This document shows, one piece after another, positions 17,160 to 25,928 of a DNA stretch of 64,000 bases (positions are counted from its first letter, which is position 1; every line of letters begins with the position of its first letter). The notes under the pieces were generated by a model, which was not told the origin of the DNA, did no database searches, and saw only the letters and a list, made by a program, of their open reading frames with translations. The position numbers were made by a program, and so were the translations under genes. Origin of the DNA: Palsa-506 sp963786975 (GTDB lineage: Bacteria; Actinomycetota; Actinomycetes; Streptosporangiales; Streptosporangiaceae). Where the stretch lies: the NCBI GenBank assembly GCA_963786975.1, contig CAWBBE010000005.1, positions 496,001 through 560,000 on the forward strand, in the 5' to 3' direction.

Positions 17160-20100
17160 ATGGCGGAGCACCCGGATGATGACAAGCTTGCCCTGCTAGC
17201 CGCGGCGGCGCGGCAGGCAGGCGGCGACGCCGGGGTCGGCGACATGCAGGACTACCTGCAGGCCTACTACCGGCACGTCGCGGTCGAGGACCTGGCATCG
17301 GCCGGGCCCGTCCGGATCGCCGCGGTCGCGACCGCGCAGGCGGCCTTCGCCGCGCACCGCCCGCAGGGCCGGGCGCTGGTCCGGATCCGCCCGGCCGGGG
17401 ACGCGTCGCTGGAGCCGGCCGGCGCGGTGCTCGACATCGTCACCGACGACATGCCGTTCCTCGTCGACTCGGTGACGATGGAGCTGGCCAGGCACGGCCT
17501 GCGGACGCAGCGGGTGGTTCATCCGCAACTGCGCGTCCGCCGCGACGTCACCGGGACGCTGCGCGGCGTGCTCGGCCTGCTGGACGGGTCGCCATCGGCA
17601 CACGACGAGATATGCGAGTCCTGGACGCACATCGAGATCGGGGTGCTCGCCGACGACGCCGAGGCCGCCGCGCTGACCGGGGACCTGCAGCGGGTGCTCG
17701 GTGACGTACGGGTGGCGGTGGAGGATCACTCCAGGATGCGGGCCAGGGCCGTGCAGCTGGCCGAGGATCTCGCCATGTCCGGGCTGGCCGCCGCCGCCGG
17801 GCCGGGGGCGGCCGCGCCCGCCGGGCCGGGCGCGGCGGCGGCCGACGGGGCCGAGGCGCCAGCCGAGATCGAGGCCCTGCTGCGCTGGCTCGCCGACGGT
17901 CACTTCACTTTCCTCGGCTACCGCGAGTACGACCTGGCGGACGGGCCGGACGGGATGATCCTGCGCGCGGTGCCCGGCACCGGGCTCGGCATCCTGCGTC
18001 ATGACAAGCAGGCATCAAGCTCGTTCGCCGCGCTGCCGCCCGAGGTACGGGCCAGGGCCAAGGATCCGCAGCGGCTGATCCTCACCAAGGCCAACTCGCT
18101 GTCCACCGTGCACCGGCCCAGCTACCTGGACTACGTCGCGGTGAAGCGGCTGGACGACGCGGGCCAGGTGACGGGCGAGTTCCGGTTCCTCGGCCTGTAC
18201 ACCCACGTCGCCTATTCCGAGAGCATCACCCGCATCCCGGTGGTGCGGCGCAAGCTGGCCGGCTGCCTGGACGCCCTCGGCCTGACCGCGGAGAGCCACG
18301 ACGGGAAGGATCTCGCCGAGTTCCTGGAGAACTACCCGCGCGAGGAGCTCTTCCAGATCCCGGTGCCCGAGCTGGTGCCGATCGCGGCCGGCGTGCTCCG
18401 GCTGCGCGACCACACGCAGACCCGGCTGTTCCTGCGCCAGGACATCTACGGCCGGTACATGTCCTGCCTGGTCTACCTGCCGCGGGACAAGTACACCACC
18501 AGGGTCCGGCTGCGCGCGCAGGAGATCCTGCTCAGGGCGCTGAACGGGGTCTCGGTCGGCTACGGCGTGATGGTCGGCGAGTCATCCGTGGCCAGGCTGC
18601 ACATCGTGGTCAGGGCCGGGCACGGCAGCATGCTGCCCGAGGTGGACGAGGCCGAGCTGGAACGGGAACTCGCTGCCGTGGTCAGGTCGTGGGACGACGA
18701 CCTGGCCGAGGCGGCGGCCCGGTCGCTCGGCCCGCAGCGGGCCCGCGTGCTGCTCGCCATGTGCGGCGACGCCATCCCCGATACCTACAAGACCGACGTC
18801 CCGGCCGCCGCCGCCGTCGGGGATCTCACCAGGATCCTCGAGCTGCGCGAGTCGGGCGGGAACGTGGCCTTCGAGTTCTGGGAGTCGGTCAGCTTCGTCG
18901 GCGGGGTGCCGGTGCAGCATGATCACGCGACCAGAGGGTCCGGCGCGAACCGGCGGGTCTGGCGGCTCACGATCTACCGGACCGGCTCTCCGATCACGCT
19001 CACCGACGTGCTGCCCAGGCTCCAGCACATGGGCGTCGACGTGGTGGACGAGCATCCGTATGAGTTCTCCGGGGCAGGCATCGCGAAGCCGTTCTGGATC
19101 TACGATTTCGGCCTGCGCCGGAGCGGCGGCGGGGACGCCGCCGGGGCCGGCCAGGACAACGCGGCCGGGCAGCCCGGCCGCCCGGCCGCGGGTTCCCGCC
19201 TCGCTCGACTCGGTGAAGGACCTGCTCGAAGGCGCCCTTGGCGCGCTGTGGCACGGGGAGATCGAGGACGACGGGTTCAACGCCCTGGTCCTGGACGCGC
19301 ATCTCAGCTGGCGGCAGGTGGTCGTGCTGCGCGCGTACGCCAGGTACCTGCGCCAGGCGGGCAACACGTTCAGCCAGTACTACGTCGAGCGGGTGCTGCG
19401 CGCGAACGTGACGGTGACCCGGCTGCTGGTGCGGCTGTTCGAGTCCAGGTTCGACCCCGACCGGCAAGGCGGCGAGGGTGAGCGCAGCGAGGCCATCGCC
19501 GAGGAGATCCGCGGTGAGCTCGACGAGGTCGCCAGCCTGGACCAGGATCGCATCCTGCGGGCCTACTGGGGCCTGATCGACGCGACGCTGCGGACGAATT
19601 ACTTCCAGCAGAGCACCACCGGCCGGGCCAGGCTGCCCTACTTCGTGGCCAAGCTCGACGCCGCCAGGGTGCCCGGCCTGCCGGCCCCGCGGCCGCGGTT
19701 CGAGCTGTTCGTCTACTCGCCCAGGTTCGAGGGCGTGCACCTGCGGTTCGCCGATGTCGCGCGCGGCGGCCTCCGCTGGTCAGACCGGCCGGAGGACTTC
19801 CGGACCGAGGTACTCGGGCTGGCCACCGCCCAGGAGGTGAAGAACTCGGTCATCGTGCCGTCCGGCGCCAAGGGCGGCTTCGTCTGCAAGCAGCTGCCCG
19901 GTCCGGCGGACCGGGAGGCGTACCTGGGCGAGGTGCTGACCTGCTACCGGATGTTCATCTCCGCCATGCTGGACGTCACCGACAACCTGGACGCCGGCCA
20001 GGTACAGCCCCCGGTCCGCGTGGTCCGGCATGACGGCGACGACCCGTACCTGGTAGTGGCCGCGGACAAGGGCACGGCGACGTTCTCCGACACGGCCAAC

Positions 20101-22176
20101 GAGATCGCCGCCTCCTACGGGTTCTGGCTGGGCGATGCGTTCGCCTCCGGCGGCTCCGAGGGATACGACCACAAGAAGATGGGCATCACCGCCCGCGGCG
20201 CGTGGGAGTCGGTCAAGTTCCATTTCCAGGCGCTGGGCACCGATACCAGCAAGACCGGATTCACCGTGGCCGGCATCGGTGACATGTCCGGTGACGTCTT
20301 CGGCAACGGCATGCTCCTGTCGCGGCACATCAAGCTGGTAGCCGCCTTCGACCACCGGCATGTATTCGTCGACCCGGACCCGGATCCGGCGGCGGCCTTC
20401 GCCGAGCGGGAACGGCTGTTCGCGCTGCCCAGGTCCTCCTGGGCGGCCTACGACGCGGCGCTGATCTCGCCCGGCGGCGGGGTATGGCCGCGCAGCGTCA
20501 AGTCGATCCGGGTGCCGCCGGAAGCGCGGGCCGCGCTCGGCATCGAGGACTCGGTCACCTCGCTGACGCCCGATCAGCTGATCTCCGCGATCTTGTCGGC
20601 GCCGGTCGACCTGCTCTGGAATGGCGGCATCGGCACCTACGTGAAGGCGAGCAGCCAGTCGCACGCCGACGCCGGCGACCGGTCCAACGACGCGGTCCGG
20701 GTGGACGCGACCGAACTGCGCGCCAGGGTGGTCGCCGAGGGCGGGAACCTGGGCCTGACCCAGGCGGCCAGGATCGAGTACGCGCTGGCCGGCGGCCTGG
20801 TGAACACCGACTTCATCGACAACTCGGCCGGCGTGGACACCTCCGACCACGAGGTCAACATCAAGATCCTGCTCGACCGGGTGGTACGCAACGGCGAGCT
20901 GCGGACCGCCGAGCGGAACCAGCTGCTGCACGAGATGACCGATGAGGTCGCCGCCCTGGTGCTGGCGCACAACTACCAGCAGAACCGGACCCTCGCCGCA
21001 TCCCGCGCGCAGGCCGCGTCGATGCTGCACGTGCACGCCAGGTACATCCGGAAGCTGGAACGCGAGCGGCGGGTGCACCGGCGGATCGACGTGCTGCCCG
21101 GCGACCGGGAGATCGCCGAGCGGCGGTCCGCCGGGACCGGCCTCACCACGCCGGAGTTCTCCGTCCTGCTCGCGCATACCAAGATCGCCGCGGAACAGGA
21201 GGTGCTCGCCTCCGACCTGCCCGACGATGAGTACCTGCGCCGGGTACTGGTCGGCTACTTCCCCGCCCCGCTGCAGGAGCGCTACCCGGGCCTGATGGGA
21301 TCCCACCGGCTGGCCCGCCAGATCATCACCACCGAGATCGTCAACGACATGGTGGACCGCTCCGGCATCACCTTCGCCTTCCGGCTGAACGAGGAAACCG
21401 GTGCCTCCGTTCCGGACATCACCCGCGCCTGGCTGGTGGCCAGGCACGTGTTCGGCATGCCGGGTTTCTGGGCGCAGGTCGAGGCGCTGGACGGCCAGAT
21501 CGACACCGCGACGCAGATCGCGATGGCGCTGGAGGGCCGCAAGCTGACCGAGCGGGCAGCCCGCTGGCTGCTGCACAGCCGCCGGCCGCCGTTCGACATC
21601 GAATCCACGGTCAGCTTCTTCGCCAGCGGCGTGGTGACGGTAGCGGCCGCGCTGCCCAAGCTGCTGGCCGGCCGGGATCTGGCCGAGTTCGAGCAGCGCC
21701 GGGACAGCTTCATCGCCCGGGGCGTGCCCGCCGACCTCGCGCACTGGGTATCGACCATGGTCCCGGCCTACTCGGCCTTCGACATCGTCCAGGTCGCCGC
21801 GGGCACCGGCCGCGACATCGAGGAGGCCGCCGAGGTCTACTTCGACCTGGCCGACCGGCTGCAGATCAGCCGGCTGCGGGACCGGATCACCGCGCTGCCC
21901 CGCGCCGACCGGTGGAACACCATGGCCCGGGGCGCGCTGCGGGACGACCTGTACTCGGCCCATGCCGCGCTGGCCAAGGACGTGCTGAAGGTCACCGGCC
22001 CGGGCAGCCCGGAGCAGCGGCTGGCCGCCTGGGCGCAGCGGAACGACTCGGCGGTCCGCCGGGCGGCCCAGACGATGACCGAGATCTGGGAGAGCGACGC
22101 GTTCACGATGGCCACCCTCTCGGTGGCGGTGCGCGCGATCCGGACCCTGGTGGCCACGAGCAGGCTGCCCGACTAG
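17160..22176 (+). CDS. gdhB: NAD-specific glutamate dehydrogenase, large type (about 1,670 residues), frameshifted
   Basis: Large NAD-GDH, which deaminates glutamate to 2-oxoglutarate. The N-terminal half (17160 to about 19150) carries PFLVDSVTMEL, HFTFLGYREYDL, TKANSLSTVHRPSYLDYV, LGLYTHVAYSESITRIPVVRRK and FWIYDFGLR. The catalytic half (about 19200-22176) carries SPRFEGVHLRFADVARGGLRWSDR, VIVPSGAKGGFVCKQL, MTARG-type KMGITARGAWESVK, LLWNGGIGTYVKAS and VAEGGNLGLTQAARIEYAL. The two halves are in different frames, joined within a Gly/Ala/Pro-rich stretch at about 19124-19205 (one base gained or two lost). Both halves are otherwise intact, so an error is likely. It lies 48 bases after kynA. Confidence 0.92.
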
Positions 22177-22242
22177 GTGACCTGCGATGGCGCCGTGGGC
22201 AGGCCGGAAGCTGACAGCGCCGGCTGACGTAGGCTTTCCGCC

Positions 22243-23346
22243 ATGGCAATCGACCCCGCCGGCGAAATCTCGGAGCTAACGGCGAAACTCGCCAGCGTGG
22301 AGGCAGTACTCGACCCGGAAGCGATGCGGAAGGAAGCCGACGGCCTCCGGGTGCGGGCGTCCGACCCTGCCCTCTGGGCGGACCAGGAGCAAGCCCAGGC
22401 GGTCACCCGCAGGCTGTCCTACCTGGAAGGTGAGCTAAGCAGGCTGGAGGGCCTGGGCCGCAGGCTGGACGACACCGAGGCCGGATTCGAGCTGGCCGAG
22501 AGCGAGAACGACGAGCCGACCAGGCTGGAGGCGATGCGCGAGCTGGCCGCGCTGCGCCGGGAGATCGACCAGCTGGAGATCCGCACCCTGCTGTCGGGCG
22601 AGTACGACTCCCGCGAGGCGCTGATAACGATCAACGCGCAGGCGGGCGGGGCCGACGCGGCCGACTGGGCGGAGGGACTGCGGCGCATCTACCTGCGCTG
22701 GGCGGAGCGGCACGGCTACGAGACCGAGATCTACGACACGTCCTACGCGGAAGAGGCGGGGATCAAGTCGACGACGTTCGCCGTCAGGGCCCCGTACGCC
22801 TACGGCACCTTGCGCGGCGAGCATGGCACGCACCGGATGGTCCGCATCTCCAAGTATGACAACCAGGGCCGCCGCCAGACGTCGTTCGCCGGGGTGGACG
22901 TGATCCCGGTCGTCCAGCAGGCCGACCACATCGAGGTTCCCGAGGACGAGATCCGGGTCGACGTGTTCCGGTCCAGCGGGCCGGGCGGCCAGGGCGTGAA
23001 CACCACCGACTCCGCGGTCCGGATCACCCATCTGCCGACCGGCATCGTGGTCTCCTGCCAGAACGAGCGCAGCCAGATCCAGAACCGCGCCAGCGCCATG
23101 GCGGTGCTGCAGGCGAAGCTGCTGGAGCGCAAGCGGGAGGAACAGCAGGCGAAGATGGCCGAATTGCGCGGCGACCACGCCGGAAGCTGGGGCACCCAGA
23201 TCCGCAACTACGTGCTGCACCCGTACCAGAACATCAAGGACCTGCGGACCGGCGTCGAGACCGGGAACACCGCCGCGGTGATGGACGGGGAGATCGACGA
23301 GTTCATCGAGGCTGAGATTCGCTGGCTGCGCACGCATGGCCTGTAA
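22243..23346 (+). CDS. prfB: Peptide chain release factor 2, with SKY in place of SPF
   Basis: A 367-residue RF2. The catalytic GGQ is at residues 248-250 in SSGPGGQGVNTTDSAVR, followed by SCQNERSQIQNRASAM. Other landmarks are LLSGEYDSREALITINAQAGG, DTSYAEEAGIKSTTFAV and APYAYGTLRGEHGTHRMVRI. RF2 ends protein synthesis at UGA and UAA, read by a Ser-Pro-Phe tripeptide in domain 2. Here that tripeptide is Ser203-Lys204-Tyr205 (tcc aag tat, 22849-22857), inside an otherwise ordinary RIS...DNQGRRQTSF context. The frame is continuous, so there is no programmed frameshift. The gene ends in TAA. Confidence 0.95.
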   Translation: MAIDPAGEISELTAKLASVEAVLDPEAMRKEADGLRVRASDPALWADQEQAQAVTRRLSYLEGELSRLEGLGRRLDDTEAGFELAESENDEPTRLEAMRELAALRREIDQLEIRTLLSGEYDSREALITINAQAGGADAADWAEGLRRIYLRWAERHGYETEIYDTSYAEEAGIKSTTFAVRAPYAYGTLRGEHGTHRMVRISKYDNQGRRQTSFAGVDVIPVVQQADHIEVPEDEIRVDVFRSSGPGGQGVNTTDSAVRITHLPTGIVVSCQNERSQIQNRASAMAVLQAKLLERKREEQQAKMAELRGDHAGSWGTQIRNYVLHPYQNIKDLRTGVETGNTAAVMDGEIDEFIEAEIRWLRTHGL

Positions 23347-23409
23347 CAGCCACGCCCCGGGCCGGTAACGGCCACCCCGGACCGGTAAACGGCCACCCGG
23401 GACCGGTAA
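23347..23409. repeat. Three imperfect tandem copies of a 20-22 bp unit
   Basis: Unit close to CGGCCACCCCGGACCGGTAA at 23347-23368, 23369-23388 and 23389-23409, just after prfB. Each copy ends CCGGTAA. Possible transcription end region between convergent genes. Confidence 0.6.
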
Positions 23410-23457
23410 TGGCGCAGCCCGCACCGAGGCGCTGGCCCGGGAGGGCCGCCAGCTAGC

Positions 23458-23634
23458 TCAGTGCAGCTGCATGGCGAGCAGCAGCAGCGCCGCTATCAGC
23501 GCCGCGACGATGATCGGCAGCCGCAATCCGACGCTCGCGTGATGCACGTGCGCCCGGGCCGTCTGGCAGACCGGGCAGTGACCCTCTGCCACCGGCCCCG
23601 CGCAGGCCGCGCAGATCAGGTGTTCGCAGCTCAT
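23458..23634 (-). CDS. Small zinc-ribbon membrane protein (58 residues)
   Basis: A short gene with an excellent ribosome site (GGAGGG six bases before the ATG at 23634). The protein begins MSCEHLICAACAGPVAEGHCPVC, with two C-x-x-C knuckles (ICAAC and CPVC) typical of a zinc ribbon. A His-rich link (HVHHASVG) follows, then one hydrophobic helix (about residues 38-56) ending MQLH. It would sit in the membrane with a small cytoplasmic zinc-binding head. It lies between prfB and ftsE on the opposite strand. The function is unknown. I believe it is a conserved small actinobacterial protein at this locus. Confidence 0.8.
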   Translation of the reverse strand: MSCEHLICAACAGPVAEGHCPVCQTARAHVHHASVGLRLPIIVAALIAALLLLAMQLH

Positions 23635-23790
23635 CTGGGTCCCTCCGTCCCGGCGGCTACCCGGTCACTTCGCCGATGTTGGACGTTCCCGCCCAGTTTC
23701 CCCCCTACACTGGCCCAAGGCCAAACCGGGACGCCTGCCGCCCCGGCAGGTTGTCCGGTTTTTATCCGTCGAGCGCCGTGTGATGGGCCT

Positions 23791-24480
23791 GTGATCCACT
23801 TCGACAACGTCACCAAGATGTACCCGAACCAGAGTCGTCCCGCCTTGGAGAACGTCAATCTTGATGTCGAAAAGGGCGAGTTCGTTTTCCTGGTCGGGCC
23901 GTCGGGGTCTGGGAAATCGACGTTCCTCCGCCTGGTACTCAAGGAGGAGCGGCCGACCGACGGCCGGATCCACGTGGCGGGCAAGGATCTCGCCCGGCTC
24001 ACCAACTGGAAGGTGCCGCACCTGCGCCGCCGGATCGGCTGCGTGTTCCAGGATTTCCGGCTGCTGCCCAGCAAGAACGTCTACCAGAACATCGCGTTCG
24101 CGCTTGAGGTGATCGGCAAGCCGCGGCGGTTCATCCGCAAGGTCGTGCCAGAGGTCATCGATCTCGTCGGCCTGGAGGGCAAGCGGGACCGGATGCCCGA
24201 CGAGTTGTCCGGTGGCGAGCAGCAGCGGGTCGCGATGGCCCGTGCATTCGTCAACCGGCCGATGATCCTGCTGGCCGACGAGCCGACCGGGAACATCGAC
24301 CCGGCGACGTCTATCGGCATCATGAAGGTCCTCGACCGCATTAACCGAACCGGGACCACGGTGGTAATGGCCACGCACGACGCGGCGATCGTGGACTCCA
24401 TGCGAAAGCGCGTTATCGAACTCGAATATGGCAAGGTCGTGCGCGACCAATCGCGCGGGGTCTACGGCCAGGCCTACTGA
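23791..24480 (+). CDS. ftsE: Cell division ATP-binding protein FtsE
   Basis: A 229-residue ABC ATPase that, with FtsX, links the divisome to peptidoglycan hydrolases. The start VIHFDNVTKMYPNQ is family-typical and begins at GTG 23791. Walker A is GPSGSGKST (residues 36-44), the Q-loop region is GCVFQDFRLLPSKNVYQN, the signature is DELSGGEQQR, Walker B is ILLADEPTG and the switch His is in VVMATHD. It is followed after 34 bases by ftsX, as in most bacteria. Confidence 0.97.
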   Translation: MIHFDNVTKMYPNQSRPALENVNLDVEKGEFVFLVGPSGSGKSTFLRLVLKEERPTDGRIHVAGKDLARLTNWKVPHLRRRIGCVFQDFRLLPSKNVYQNIAFALEVIGKPRRFIRKVVPEVIDLVGLEGKRDRMPDELSGGEQQRVAMARAFVNRPMILLADEPTGNIDPATSIGIMKVLDRINRTGTTVVMATHDAAIVDSMRKRVIELEYGKVVRDQSRGVYGQAY

Positions 24481-24514
24481 CCGGCCCGACCAGGATTACC
24501 GAGGGATTTCATAA

Positions 24515-25427
24515 ATGCGTGCGCAGTTTGTCTTCCATGAGGTATGGATCGGCCTGCGGCGAAACCTGACCATGACCATCGCCCTGGTCGTTGTCGTCGC
24601 GATCAGCCTTTCGCTCCTCGGCACCGGGCTGCTGTTCGTCAAGCAGGTCGACAACACCAGGACCTACTGGCAGGGCCGGGTCCAGCTGTCCATCTACCTG
24701 TGCACGCAAGACCAGCGTGAGCCCGCAGTGCACCACGAATGGCCCGGCCACGCCGAGCGAGCTGGCCCAGATCGAGGCGGATCTGAAGAAGCTCCCGCAG
24801 GTGGTGAGCGTCCGGTACGAGTCCCAGGCGCAGGCTTACGGCCGGTTCCGGCAGGAATTCTCCCAGGACCCGTCTTTCGTCAGCTCGGTCAGCAAGGGCG
24901 ACATCCCGAACTCGTTCCAGGTGAAGCTCAGGAACACCCAGACGGACTTCCCGATAGTGGCGGAGACGGTCACCGGCCGGGCCGGGGTCGACCAGATCGT
25001 GGATGATTCCTCGATCCTGGACAAGTTCTACAAGCTGCTGAACGGCGCCCGGAACGCGGTAGTGATCATCGCCATCATCCTGATCATCGCTGCCATCCTG
25101 CTGGTCGCGAACACGATCCGGCTGTCCGCCTTCAACCGGCGCCGGGAGACCAGCATCATGCGCCTGGTCGGCGCGTCGAACTTCTACGTCCAGCTGCCCT
25201 TCCTGGTCGAAGGCGTGATCGCGGGCCTGTTCGGCTGGCTGGTCGCGGCCGGCCTGCTGATCGCGGTGAAGTCGCTCTGGCTGGATACGCTGCAGCAGTA
25301 CTTCCCGTTCAACGTGCAGCTGAGCGCGACCGACCTGGTCGAGGTCATCGTCCTCGCGATGATCATCGGCGTGCTGCTCTGCGGCGCGACATCGTTCCTC
25401 ACGCTCCGGCGCTACCTGCGGGTGTGA
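24515..25427 (+). CDS. ftsX: Cell division protein FtsX, frameshifted
   Basis: The permease-like partner of FtsE. The N-terminus MRAQFVFHEVWIGLRRNLTMT and first membrane helix are in one frame. From about 24706 the rest is in the next: VSPQCTTNGPATPSELAQIEADLKKLP, then three C-terminal helices (VVIIAIILIIAAILLVANTI, FLVEGVIAGLFGWLVAAGLL, VIVLAMIIGVLLCGATSFL) and LTLRRYLRV. One extra base in TGCACGCAAGACC (about 24704-24707) explains the break: without it the text reads LCTKTSVSPQC. FtsX is part of the division machinery, so an assembly or read error is more likely than a true loss. The start has GAGGG about 10 bases upstream. Confidence 0.93.
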
Positions 25428-25449
25428 CGCCTGAGCGGACAGGAGAATT

Positions 25450-25914
25450 GTGGCAGCGGAGCAGGGCACGAAGATCATCGCCAGGAACCGGCGGGCCAGG
25501 CACGACTATCACATTGAGGACGTTTACGAAGCGGGCCTGGTGCTGACCGGCACCGAAGTGAAATCGCTGCGCGCCGGGCGGGCTTCGCTCACCGACGGCT
25601 TCGGCCAGATCAACGATCATGAGGTGTGGCTGCACGGCGTGCACATCCCGGAGTACACCCAGGGCACCTGGACCAACCACGAGCCGCGGCGTCCCCGTAA
25701 GCTGCTGATGCACCGCAAGGAGATCGACAGGCTGTCTAGTGCGACTGCCGAGCGGGGGTTGACGCTGGTGCCGCTGTCGCTGTACTTCAAGGACGGGAAG
25801 GCGAAGGTCGAGCTGGCCCTGGCCCGCGGCAAGCGGACCTACGACAAGCGCCATGACCTGGCGGAGCGGGACGCTGCCAGGGAGGTTGAGCGTGCCCTGC
25901 GGCGGCGAAGGTAG
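25450..25914 (+). CDS. smpB: SsrA-binding protein SmpB
   Basis: A 154-residue OB-fold protein that binds tmRNA and takes it to stalled ribosomes. Motifs: IIARNRRARHDYHIED, EAGLVLTGTEVKSLRAGRASL, HEVWLHGVHIPEYTQG, RPRKLLMHRKEIDRL, LVPLSLYFKDGKAKVELALARGK and the C-terminal basic tail KRTYDKRHDLAERDA ... RALRRRR that enters the decoding centre. GTG start at 25450 with AGGAGA upstream. Its RNA partner, ssrA, is 3.4 kb downstream. Confidence 0.97.
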   Translation: MAAEQGTKIIARNRRARHDYHIEDVYEAGLVLTGTEVKSLRAGRASLTDGFGQINDHEVWLHGVHIPEYTQGTWTNHEPRRPRKLLMHRKEIDRLSSATAERGLTLVPLSLYFKDGKAKVELALARGKRTYDKRHDLAERDAAREVERALRRRR

Positions 25915-25928
25915 CCGGGTGGCGGACA

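Noticed and set aside
22243..22330. Programmed frameshift in prfB
   Set aside because: The frame is open from the ATG through the whole gene, with no internal UGA, so no recoding is needed.
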